From the NCBI GenBank assembly GCA_017590115.1, contig JAGGNK010007559.1, positions 5,230,020 to 5,294,019 on the forward strand: a stretch of 64,000 bases of DNA. The letters run 5' to 3'. Source of the DNA: Montifringilla adamsi. Taxonomy: Eukaryota; Chordata; Aves; Passeriformes; Passeridae. The position numbers and the translations under genes are program-made. Shown one piece after another: positions 38,871 through 49,473 of this stretch (position 1 is its first letter; the number at the start of each line of letters is the position of its first letter). A model generated the notes under the pieces. That model saw nothing but the letters and a program-made list of their open reading frames with translations, searched no databases and had not been told where the DNA came from.

Positions 38871-39257
38871 TTAACTAACCAATAAAGTAATTGGCAAGAA
38901 AGTTACTAACCAATTTGAGTCACACAGGAGGTCTCTAAAACTGTATAAAAATGAGTTACATGAAGAAAGAATGGGCTTTTGCCACCATGAAGAAAATGGA
39001 GTCTCGTGTGATTTATTCCGATACTCTCTTCCCAAAATGGACACAGGAACCAGAGAATGAGAATCAGCTCTGCAGAAAGTTCTGCTAGAACAGACTCCTG
39101 AAAGCCCCAGAATTGCTTTGTAGGGCCTGGCATGAAATGTGGCATTAAAGCAAAGACTCTGTGTTCCCATTAGTACTAAACATATTGTGACCAACAGAAG
39201 AAAAGAGATCCTGGGGTGAGCATGAACCTTCTGCAGAGCTTCCTGCAAAGCTCTCAC
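38871..39257 (-). other. Open frame of 128 codons with signal-peptide-like start, coding status unproven
   Basis: It lies 228 bp upstream of the 188-codon frame in transcription order, on the same strand. Residues 1-18 are polar and basic (ending KVHAHPR), followed by a hydrophobic core FLLLVTICLVLMG (about 19-31) and a plausible cleavage site near GTQS. The rest has five cysteines and two sequons (NAT, NKS). A good donor-like CAG|GTAAGT lies 35-40 bp upstream of the Met on the minus strand (plus ACTTACCTG near 39290-39298). I found no strong donor that would join this frame to the next. I cannot name the product. With its neighbour it would suggest a secreted or membrane glycoprotein, intact or decayed, if it is a gene at all. 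Confidence 0.22.
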
Positions 39258-39497
39258 TGCTTTGTGTTGTCACCTGGCAACTCATGGAACTTACCTGGGG
39301 TTGGATCCTGCACAAGTTACACAAAGGTTACAAGTGGTGTTTGTGCCTTTAGGAGTTGTACTAGATAGATTATCCTTCTCATATTTAAGATGGTGATCTT
39401 GGCATCTACATCTCTTCCAAGGGGAGAGATTCTGCTACTGCAGAAATCCTGACTTATTGCACAAAATGCATCTGGGGTTCAGATCTCTCGGGCAGGG

Positions 39498-39575
39498 CAG
39501 GAGCCACAAGGGCAGCAGAAACTTGATTCTGTAGCACAGGAGCCACGAGGGCAGCAGAAACTTGATTCTGTGGCA
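39498..39575. repeat. Tandem duplication, 39 bp x 2
   Basis: Two adjacent copies of a 39-bp unit beginning CAGGAGCCAC, 39498-39536 and 39537-39575, differing at about two positions (AAGGG/GAGGG and TAGCA/TGGCA). The high identity suggests a recent duplication. Confidence 0.92.
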
Positions 39576-39592
39576 CATGTTAATCTCAAGTT

Positions 39593-39714
39593 TATTTATA
39601 TATATATATATATGTATATATATGTATATATATATGTATATATATATATGAACATATATACACACACATATATATATATATGTGTGTTCGTAGATATATA
39701 TATGTGTGTATGTG
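39593..39714. repeat. TA / TATG microsatellite
   Basis: About 120 bp of alternating TA with inserted TATG, CACA and TGTG. It starts about 18 bp after the 39-bp tandem duplication. Confidence 0.95.
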
Positions 39715-40859
39715 ATATCCAGATATAATTTGTTGTATTATGGGTCTACAGAGAAAAGACCAAAAATGACAATTCCACCTCACATGCCCAATCTGTTCTG
39801 TTCCCATTTTTTTTACAAACTTCTCTAAAGAGCTGCATTTCTTTTTCTCACATTCACTTACCTAAAAAACTCTTTCTGCACTGCTGGATGCAGGCAGAGA
39901 GTGTGATTAGCTTTAATCAAATGCCCTCTTTTGTTCTTGCAAATTCTTTCCTATGGAAAACATATCCTACATAAATTCTTACGTAGGCTGACTCCAACCA
40001 ATACCTGTAATGTAACTGCTACCAGCTCAGAACTTTACAATCTGTTCAAAACAGCACTTTTATCTAGCAGTTTGTTTTCATGCTTTTATTCTTTGGAGTG
40101 CCATTCCCTTGACATTTTGTATGACTAATAACAATTAAAAAAATGTTTTAAATAAACCAAAACAGTAAGATTTTTTTTCTCTGATGATGTTTTTTTTGTT
40201 GTTGTTATAGAAAAGTTAAGTTGGAAGTACAGTTAAATAGCCTAAAATGTTGGTTCTGTTCCTTGAGACACCAGGTATCAGAACGATTGGCATTTTCTCT
40301 GATTACACACAGGGTAATCCACAGAGAGAAAAGCAGGAGTAAAGAGATGGAAAACTGAAGGGAGTGTTTCACTGCTGCTGTTGCCTGAGTGTTAATCAAT
40401 AAAGCAATAAATAAGCTGCCAAATTAGGCATATCTTAGCTGTGGATTTTGGTCATAATTCTCTAGAGCATGTTTATGCAGAGAAAGAAGTTGATTTCTAT
40501 TGAATTTAAATTCAAATGTAAGCCCTAAAAACAAAATACAGATCTTCAGTTAACACTGAAGGAATCCTTTCTTTCCACTTCAAGAACAGAATAAAAATGT
40601 CTTTCTGCTGCAGCATTCAGGAATCTAACCTTCTCTAGGAGCTTACAGACGTCACTTCTTTTCAGTCTTTCACTTTTCCTGTGAATGAGTTTGAACAAGT
40701 TCTATGTAGAAATAGCAGAGAAACAACAATTAGGATTTATATACTTCAAAAAGAACTGAACTAGACCTCTAAATATGGAGAATATTATATGTTCAGAGCC
40801 TTAAGATGTCAGCTATGAATGTCTTCCACCCTTCCAGGAATACAAGACTTGTTAGATAA
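39715..40859. other. Non-coding DNA, no gene seen
   Basis: AT-rich with a T-rich stretch near 40170-40205. No repeat family or gene recognised. Confidence 0.5.
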
Positions 40860-40968
40860 AAACCCTGGCTGACCTGGAAGTCCTGCTTGGAGGACTGAGG
40901 TTTGATAGAGATCTCCAGAGGTCCCTTACTTACTTACTTACAACCACCACTTCTCTGATTCTGGGCTT
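40860..40968 (+). mobile_element. CR1 LINE 3' end fragment with TTAC expansion
   Basis: GACCTGGAAGTCCTGCTTGG and GATCTCCAGAGGTCCCTT are the usual CR1 3' UTR boxes, and the tail TCTCTGATTCTG follows. Between the two, where CR1 reads CCTTCCAACC, there is instead CCTTACTTACTTACTTACAACC, a short TTAC microsatellite that seems to have grown inside the element. Confidence 0.75.
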
Positions 40969-42865
40969 CAAAGTAGAACAAAAAACAACAACAACAAAAA
41001 AATTCCTTTCATTATTCTGTTTTCTTATTCTATTTCATTAATATGGTTTTAAAAAAACAAACAAGAAAGAAAGAAAAAAGTGTATGTTTTCAAGAAGTGT
41101 ATGTATATTTGTGAAAGCAATCAATTGACAAATAAAGGACAGTCTGAAGTCATCTTAGTAGAAAATTAACAATAATTAAAAAATAAATAATGTGAAACAT
41201 GTTCTAATAAAAAGAAAAAAAAAAAAAGAAGCAAAAAAGCCCAAAATTAGAAAAGCATTTATGTTGCTATAACAGATAAGCTAAACATTACATAATGGAA
41301 GGAAAAGGATAGTCTGTACCACATGAGCAGCCCAGACTCTTCTGAAATACAGCTCTGCATTGGAGCAGAAAACTAACTGGGATAATCCAAAAGCCAATTA
41401 ATTACTTGGAATTAAAAGTAAAGAAAAATTCTTTAGGAATTAGAGGAATCTGCTTCTTCAGTTGTTTGATGCTGCTCTGATTCATAAATACATATCTGCT
41501 ATTTTTTGAGATTGGTCAATAGGTCTCCTTGTTTTAACATTCTATAAGATGATCTAAAAATTCTTCCATGATTATCCAGCCTTAATTATTTTTAACCTAA
41601 AATTACTGCAGAGAGCAGACCTTTCCAAATGTTTCCATCTCCATTCTGAAACATGCTCTCCAGATGGGTGGGTGGTCTCCAAGCTGTCTCCCCCAGTCTG
41701 TCTTTGCAGGAACAGAACTTTGTCAGAGAAGTCATAGACATTACACTACTATTTTAGTGTATTAGTTTTCCCAAAGGGACCAGCCTACTTTATTAAACTT
41801 TAGAGGAGTTACAGAGCAAGATCACAATTAATTCAAAATTATGTTTGCTGAATAGCCATTTCCCCCAAGGGAGGGAATCTCACATGACAAAGCAAACTGA
41901 ATTCACCTTTTCAGTGCAAAGTGGCTGCCTCCCAGTTTTAAAAAAGTGTCATTTTTCATTGAAAACAGCTCCTGAAGGCGTGCTTTATTTCTCATTGTTC
42001 ATTGTGTTTATGAGCTTTTCAGAAATGGTCTTAACTTCCCCATGCAAGCCCAAACTCAACTTTCCGTGAATGGTCCCTCACAGGGACCAGGGAGCTCAGC
42101 ACATCTCAGACTCCCAGTATGGGACCACTGCCATCTTTTCTGATATTTAGCAGAACCACTGCCCTTCCCACCACAATTTGTGGTTGAAGACCACCCTAGG
42201 CTGCTGCCAGAGCACAGACATGCTGCAAGTCAGCTGCCTCCTATGGAAACCATGCTCAGTGAGACAGACGTGGCAGGTCACTGCTCCAACCACAGCAAAC
42301 CAGGAATAGCTAAAGTGTGAAACCTCAGATTGCTTTCCCCTCTAAACAAGAGTGAAATTTGCCCTTGGTGATAACTGGTTGAGAAGTAGCACACACAGAG
42401 AAAGTGTAGACTGAACATACCATTAAGAAGCCTAATTTTAGAATTTTAGAAAGATTTAATTTTGTAAGGCACTGAACTAAGCCATTCCTTCAAAGGTCTT
42501 GAGTGATTCCTTAAAACAGTGAGATATTCAAATGTATCAGTTATCTCTAGAGCCAAAATCTCCATTTGAAGACTATCCAATTCATCCATAACACTTTGGT
42601 CTCTACCCATTTTGATGCATCAAAAGTCTTTTGATTTAAGACTTTTTAAAATGACAAGCAGTGGTGCCATAAAATAAATGAACTGGATTGTCAAAACAAC
42701 TTGAAGATACTTGGATGCCCAAATCTCTTTGCAACACATGTTCCAAGTCTTAAGATTTCAGTCTTAAGTTTTTTTACATGATAAAGTACTGAAAAAATTG
42801 CATTACTTTTTTATTCATACCAGATAAAACAAAGCAAAACCAAAATACCCAAAACATTCATAATA
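40969..42865. other. Non-coding DNA, no gene seen
   Basis: AT-rich to about 41900 with A-rich runs near 41214-41230, then mixed. Short frames only. Confidence 0.5.
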
Positions 42866-43150
42866 TCCAGGTCTTCTTTGGACATCTCCAGGGATTGGCA
42901 CCCTGGCCAAGGTCTGACCACCCTTTCCATGGGGAAATTCCTCCTGGTGTCCAGCCTGAGCCTCCCCTGGCACAGTCTCCTGTCCCTATTCCCTGGGACC
43001 AGAGCCTGACCCCCTGCTCCTGTCAGGGAGTTGTGCAGAGCCAGAAGGTCCCCCCGAGCCTCCTTCTCTCCAGGCTGAGCACCCCCAGCTCCCCCAGCCA
43101 CTCCTCATAGGACTCATTCTCCAGACTCTTCCTCAACTGCCCTTCTCCTA
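42866..43150 (-). mobile_element. CR1 LINE fragment, minus strand
   Basis: Plus-strand text is the reverse complement of the CR1 ORF2 end: CAGGTCTTCTTTGGACATCT, CTGACCACCCTTTCCATGG, TGAGCCTCCCCTGGCACA, CCTTCTCTCCAGGCTGAGCA, then CAGCCACTCCTCATAGGA. The 3' UTR (expected on the left) is missing, so this copy lacks both ends. Minus-strand frames of up to 96 codons here are remnants of ORF2. Confidence 0.92.
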
Positions 43151-44610
43151 TCATTCCAGCCTCCTGCTCTGAACCAACTAAACAATTAAATCCAAACTAA
43201 AATTGAAAACAACAGCACTTTCTTGCCATTATACACTCACAAAAAAAAAAAAAAAAAAAAAATTCCATTTGCCATTCATACTCTCAGCACTAAAAGAAGA
43301 GGCCCAAGATAAATTGAAATGGGCATGGAAGGGTTAAACAATTTCAAAGATTTCACACTCAAATACTTATGTTTTTCTATGTTCCTGAAGTTTTATAAAT
43401 AGCATAAAAGCTAGCTGGCATAGCAAGACACCTAATTATAAACAAGTCATAATTAAGCACCATCTCTAAGTTATATAACATAATATCAATATGTGCATTC
43501 ATTATGTAAATGGTTATTTTATTGCTCATTTAAAAAACATAATGGAAATGCAGATAGTAGGTGGACAGCATGCTAAATAAGGGCACAAATGAAGGAAACA
43601 TATCTTGGCAGAAGCAGGGGCTGTAGGTGTGAAAGAACAAGTGCAACACTTGGTTGCCTTTTCCATCACAGACATCACAAGTGAAGAATATTCACTTGTG
43701 AGCTGGTTTCATGCATCAAATCCCAGTCTGAAAGTTTCAGTCAGAGTCATTCACCACATTTGCTTTGGCTTTCAGGAGCCTCTCTCCTTTCTCTCTCAAT
43801 AGGGCATCAGAAGGATGAGGAAGAACCAGAACTCCTGCTATTTTCTCTACCACAATCAGTTCAAACTAAACCAAAGAACTCCCCCTGTATGCAAAGCTGA
43901 CCAGCACTTGGTGTTGAATGAGATACCTGAAGAGCTTAAAAGTTTCCAGCTACCTGAGCTCCTAAGGAGACAGCCAGGGAATGCAGAACTCGTGTTTTCT
44001 GTCAGCCAGGCCCACAGGCCAGGGAATTCTTCACTTCCACACCCCTACTACTCAAGCAAATTTCTGAAATCTATGAGGTGAAATAATAATAATTCATCAC
44101 TCCAGACCAGAGCTGGCTCACCTGGAGTCACAGCAGGTGAACTATATTAGTAGTTTTTATCAAGAAACTTCACAGTGTGAGCCTCCCTGGGGGTCTGTGG
44201 CTGTCACACTCCCGTGACCAGAAGCAGCAGCCAAGGAACACCCCATCCCCTCAGTCCAGATGAACCTCTACTGAAAGCAGCAACTGATGCCTTAGGATTT
44301 TAGCTTTTGCATTTTTCATGTATTTGTAATCCTGCAATTCTTTAGTGTGTAACTCTAAACTACATATACAGTGCTAGCTACTGTATTCACATTTTGGTCA
44401 GATAGAGCAATTCCACTCTAGGCCTGGGAGTCAAAGACACCTCACTGTCTCAGGCCCCAAGAAATGTAAACAAAATTAAGTTGGTGGGGAGCAAACTTAA
44501 ATGACTTAATTACCTGAAGCTGTAATGGAAAGATTAACCCCCAATATGCAAATGGACCAAACTTATAAAAGTATGAAAACCCATGAACCATCATCCATTT
44601 TTTGAATACA
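43151..44610. other. Non-coding DNA, no gene seen
   Basis: Mostly AT-rich. Holds the poly-A tract listed separately. No gene recognised. Confidence 0.5.
43241..43262. repeat. Poly-A tract, 22 bp
   Basis: Uninterrupted run of 22 A about 90 bp to the right of the minus-strand CR1 fragment. Confidence 0.9.
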
Positions 44611-44616
44611 ACCCCT
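44611..44616. repeat. Target-site duplication ACCCCT, left copy
   Basis: ACCCCT directly precedes the TG of the LTR and is repeated exactly after its terminal CA (45287-45292). Confidence 0.9.
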
Positions 44617-45286
44617 TGTTCTGGTTTGAAAGAAAAACCCTTGAGAGACTCCAAGTCAGAAATCAGAAATACAATTTATTAGGAAAAGGGAAAAAAACCA
44701 AATGCATGCAGTAACATAAAAGAAAAACTACTGACAGAAACAGAATACAACCTGCCACCCTGCTAGTTAGGGTGGTGGCAGCAGTCCGGATGAAATGGTC
44801 TTGTTAAGTGGTGATCCTGTAGAAACAATCTGGTAGCTCTTGACCTCTGGAAGACCAGTGGGCAAGGGCAGCCATTCCTCTGGGAATCCAGTGGAAAGAC
44901 TTCTTGTTGTGTCCCAAAACCCAGATTATATCCAGGGGGGGATGCTTAGCTCTTCCCCCCGGGCAGATATCATTCTGAGTCACTCAGTGGGTCCTTGATT
45001 GTCCATTAAACAGAAAAGGCTCCCGGAGGGAGTTGTCTCTGAGTCATGTGGCAAGACATTGATGGGCCCATTAACAGGAGATAAGGGAAAAAAATTGCAC
45101 CTCCTGGTTTCTGCAGCTCTGGAGGATGGGAATAGAATACATTTTTATATTGTAACCTAGGGCACCCCTGGGGTTGCCTTGTCTGCCTTAAATTTACCTG
45201 AAGACCCTTCAATAAATATAACTGCTTTTTAGTCTCTTAATTTTGTCTGGCCTCTGTTTTTAGGTAAGCCCAAAAAAGGCATCACA
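44617..45286 (+). mobile_element. Solo retroviral LTR, 670 bp, with 6-bp target duplication
   Basis: Begins TGTTCTGGTTTGAAAG and ends GGCATCACA, with TG...CA termini and an exact 6-bp flanking duplication ACCCCT. A 6-bp duplication is typical of avian class II (ERVK-like) elements. Reading to the right there is a TATA-like TTTTATAT (45143-45150), then AATAAA (45211-45216) 68 bp later, then a T-rich U5-like end, which is a normal U3-R-U5 order. An AATAAA on the minus strand (44675-44680) leaves the opposite direction possible. No internal retroviral sequence is present, so the copy arose by recombination between two LTRs. Confidence 0.93.
45143..45216 (+). promoter_or_regulatory. LTR TATA box and polyadenylation signal
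   Basis: TTTTATAT at 45143-45150 and AATAAA at 45211-45216. The interval between them would hold the transcription start and the short R region. Confidence 0.55.
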
Positions 45287-45292
45287 ACCCCT
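45287..45292. repeat. Target-site duplication ACCCCT, right copy
   Basis: Exact match to 44611-44616, directly after the terminal CACA of the LTR. Confidence 0.9.
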
Positions 45293-45931
45293 CCATCAGA
45301 CACCTGCTGAGTGCTCACACCCCATTTTGACAACGTTGATATATTTGGCCACAATGTGAAGCAACATGACTTGGCATTTTCTAAATAAGCCTCTCTTCCT
45401 CCCTCTCAGTATTTAATGTCTGTTTTATTTTACAACCCCCTGGTTTCAGCTACTGAAGTTGTCAGCTTGTAGGCACTTAATAACAACATTTAGCTCTTCA
45501 AATTTTATGTAAGGAAAACATTAGTCAGTGCTTTAAAAAACAGTTCCCCATTTTGGGCTTCTTTGAGAAATCTGAAGTGCAAAAATTAGCAGCTGTCAGC
45601 ATGCAAACCAAATATTTAAATATCCTTTAAAAATAAATATTCTACCAAACATTTACTCAGACCTATTCTGAGTTCTACAAAAACCATCAAGGCTTCGCTC
45701 CAAGCTGCTTTTTTCCCTAAGAAGCTCAGCACAACCTCTGCAAGCCTTTACCTGGGATATCTCCTGTCTAAAATTCTTAATTATAAGAATAATACTGCTG
45801 ATTGTAAGTCATAATTAATATTCCCTAAAGCACTGGTATATCTTGCTATCCGACATAGCTCACAATTTACATCTTGTTGGTTTTCCAGCACATTTGATTC
45901 TGTAGTAAAACAAAAAAAATCCCTGACCCTA
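45293..45931. other. Non-coding DNA, no gene seen
   Basis: AT-rich, short frames only, no repeat recognised. Confidence 0.5.
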
Positions 45932-46035
45932 CAGAATGATTTGGGCTAAAAGGGATCCTAAAGATCATCCTGATATCTTTCAGTTTACCAAAATCCTGCC
46001 TGTTACATCCACACCTCCTTCTATACCAAGCAGAT
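45932..46035 (-). mobile_element. CR1 LINE 3' end fragment, minus strand, degenerate
   Basis: ACAGAATGATTTGGGCTAAA and AGGGATCCTAAAGATCATCC are reverse-complement forms of the CR1 tail and 3' UTR box (usual form AGGGACCTTAAAGATCATC). Similarity fades after about 46035. Confidence 0.75.
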
Positions 46036-48163
46036 CTTCAACATCAGACTCAACAGGGGAAATCTTGGTCTGCAGATACCAGACTTAGCTGAAGCAGAAG
46101 CTGGGGAATCTCCTGTTCATTCACCTGCCTTACAGCAGGCTTGGCAAGTCTCTCTGTTATATTTACTAACATTTAAATAAAACCCCAGAAACTGCATAGG
46201 TCCCGGGTGTTCCCAATAGAAACCTAAACAGAACACCACAACTCCCAGGGCATATCAACAACCAAAAAATATTTCAAACTAAAATGAGTGTGTTTCAGCA
46301 TCAATTCTCAACATAATTCTCAGGCCTATATTATTTAAGCTGTGCTGGGAATACTTAATCTCATGCTTAAATCTTGCATCTTACTACCACCTTTGGACTC
46401 AAGTCCACTCTGAAATTTTGAAAAAAAATTAAATTTCCCCAGGGAATTATTTGTTTAAATAAATTTGAAATAAGTTAAAGCTTTGTCAAGTTAGATGCCC
46501 AGCTCATCAGCATTTGAGCAGGCGGAGCACTTCCCTCACTCATGTCCTGCCTTTGCTGACACATCACCATGTGCTTGAAAATGCACCAGTAGTCCCAACA
46601 CCCAAAATGGGATTGATTTCAGAATAAAAAAGTGGACCAGAGTTAAGGCAGCTGGATATTAAATAGTTTTATTTACTTTATTGAGTAAGATGTACTCAAA
46701 AAAGCCTAAAGGCTTTTTTTCCTTCTTTCTAGGCAGGAATAAAGTTATTCCCTACAGGTATCACATTTGTAGACTGGAAATCTTGATGTTACTTTCCAGA
46801 CAATTCTTCCTTAAGTAGCATTTTATACTGAAATATGTTCAGACTTTGAATTTTACAAAAATCTGACTCAATTTTGTCATATTTGATGCCAATTTCTTGG
46901 GATTTTTTTAAATGACTACCAGTTTCTGCTCCAAGTCAGGACAGAAACAAGTTAAAACCCATCTTTTGTCCTGTCACCTCTCTATCCAGGAGCAAGGAAC
47001 TCCAATGCAGACTTCCACAGAAATACCAGAACAAGCTCTCTAATGCTGCAGAGATGCATAGAACATACAGACAGTTTATTTTCTGGAACCTTTGCTCTGG
47101 CATTAACAAAAAATTTCTCAAATAAACTCAGCTGGGCTTAAGCCTTTCCAGCCATGCAGCAGAATAGAAGCACAGTTCTGGAAATCTCATACCTGAAGCA
47201 TGACATCCATCAGGTCTGTGACTGCACAAAGATGGCAATTAATCTTTTGTTGAAAGATATTTAATTTTGCTCTCTTGAGGCGTACAAAATTTGATTTCTA
47301 TTCAGAAACATTTGAGCTATCTTTTCCAAGGCATAATCTGGATTTTATTCATTAAATTAATGAAATTATGCAGTGTCCTTTCCAAGCGTGAACTGCTGTT
47401 TAAGTGCTGTGATTTGCTAAAAGAATACTCAGTAAATACTTTATTATGGTTTCTGGACTCTAATTAGCTGCTCACAGCAGGCTGAATCTCTCTGACTACA
47501 TTTGTCCAATGGTCAAAATCCCATTATAACTGGTCATTTATACACAGGAATGTAAATTGTGTTTTCATCATAGCACCTCTACCACAAAATTAAAAACTAA
47601 CTCATTCATTAGCAATTACAAGTGCTGATACACGGGGTCTTTTGGGTATTTTTGCTGCAGAAGTCTGGCCAGAAGGACTAAATCTATTGACTGAAAGGAG
47701 GGGGGAAAAACTGCCGCAACCTGCATCATGTATTATAGATCTCCTGAGAAATCCCAGTGGCAGCCAGGCATGGGAGGCGAAATTTCCTCCTCAGATCCTC
47801 ATGGAAACAGCTGAGTTGGGCATTCAGAGCATGGAGAGGGAGCAGATTCCCCCAAAGTCAGGCTGACATCAAGGTACAGTAACTGAATATCACCACTCAG
47901 AGCAATCCCAGGGGGGAAAATTTGCACTGAATTTCAAACACTTCAATCCACATGTGTGAATTTAAAGAGAAGGTGGTAGAAAAGCACGGGTAATATTAGA
48001 TTTTAGAATTTTAAGGATAGCAATAAGCCATTGCGTGAGGGTCTAGAGGTGACATTTCAGCTAAAGAAAGAAAATTCAGCCCCTGGTTATTAAGTTTAAG
48101 GCCCCATTTTCAAGACTGTGGGGTCAGGGCATTTTATACCTCAATAAAAACAGCATTATACAA

Positions 48164-48195
48164 TGCAAGTATACAAGTACACTTTTATACTTGCA
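48164..48195. other. Perfect 10-bp inverted repeat
   Basis: TGCAAGTATA (48164-48173) and TATACTTGCA (48186-48195), 12 bases apart. The surrounding CAAGTACAC text repeats part of the motif. Confidence 0.85.
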
Positions 48196-49445
48196 AGTAC
48201 ACACCTACAAGCTGCATTATATTGTATTTAAGCTCCATCATCCAAAGTCACATTAACATACTGAAGTTAGCTGCAGATAGTGAGAGAAAAATATTTAATA
48301 GATCTCAGAATAAAAAAGGGATTTTTAGCAATGCACATAAAAACATCTCCACAGCCATACAGTGCTCATGAAACTTGCTGTGTCTAATCAATTTTTTTTT
48401 TTTTTTGGCCATAATTTAAGTCTGAACTGGGAACTCCTCCAGACTCACTCAGAAAGATGTTTCTTGGTTTACTGGGTGAATTCCAAACTGATGGTGTTTC
48501 AGGGAAAAATCAAAAAATTCAACAGCTCACAGAGCAAAAAGGCAAAATATTTACCCCACTAGAGATGCCTGGAGGTTAAACTGATTACTTGAAGTAGTGT
48601 GATCTGATGATTTGGTTCTGGACTTGTCCAAAAGGCTCAGGTTTATTTTCTTTTCCCTTTCTCTGGGAAAACTCTGGCAGAAGTAGTCTTGTGGCACCCT
48701 TTTTTCTTTCTAGCTTTTTACTCAAGATGCTCCATAATTACTTGATTTTTTTTTAAAGACACAAACTGGAGACACTAAATCCTACTGCCAAGTTTTCCAG
48801 CAAAATGCAGTTAATTTCTACTATTGTAATTTCTCTACTTTTCACTCGGGATTCTTTTCTCCCTGCATTTCACACCAGAGACTTTGGTGTGACTGTCAGC
48901 TAGAAAATTATCAATTAACTGAGGGAACTCTTCCCTTCTTTACAGCTTCTCTCATTAATGAGAAGAAGAGGAGGAAAACAAAAGAAACTTAAATTATTTA
49001 TCCATGTATTTCTCCATATAGCCAAGATTCAATTATAAGAAAATACACACATATCAGTCATGTCATGCACCCCTCAGAGAAATGGCATTATTAATAGAGC
49101 TTGGGAAATGCCTCCATTGTTCCTAATTTTAAATGAGGATGCAGAAACATTATTAAACACAGTAATTTAAGTGGAAAAATGGGTCATTTCCAGGCAGAGT
49201 CCACTTGTATCCCTCTGTCCTGACACCTCCCCACAGGACAGGTGGGGATGGGATCTGCATGTGACAACACCTTTTCTCTGGAGCTGCTGAGGCATCACTT
49301 TGTCTCCAGGCATTCAGATTACTTTGCCACAGGACTGGTAAAAAAAAAAATTGAAAGGAGAAGGGAAGGAGTTTCATCAGGGACTTGCCAGGTTTGGAAA
49401 TATAAATTATTCTTTTTACTTTCAGCCCTTAGATTCTACCCGTGA

Positions 49446-49473
49446 CTGTGCTTAAGGAGACCCTTAAGCACAG
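49446..49473. other. Perfect 12-bp-stem hairpin with 4-base loop
   Basis: CTGTGCTTAAGG, loop AGAC, CCTTAAGCACAG. It is the strongest short hairpin I found in the window. An AATAAA follows about 24 bp later (49497). Confidence 0.93.

Noticed and set aside
38642..39257. Joining the two minus-strand frames by a specific intron
   Set aside because: Several acceptor-like sites exist, but no convincing donor lies between the frames, so no gene model is given.
39435..39807. Minus-strand frames of 71 to 76 codons with Ile/Tyr/His repeats
   Set aside because: Product of the TA microsatellite and the 39-bp tandem duplication.
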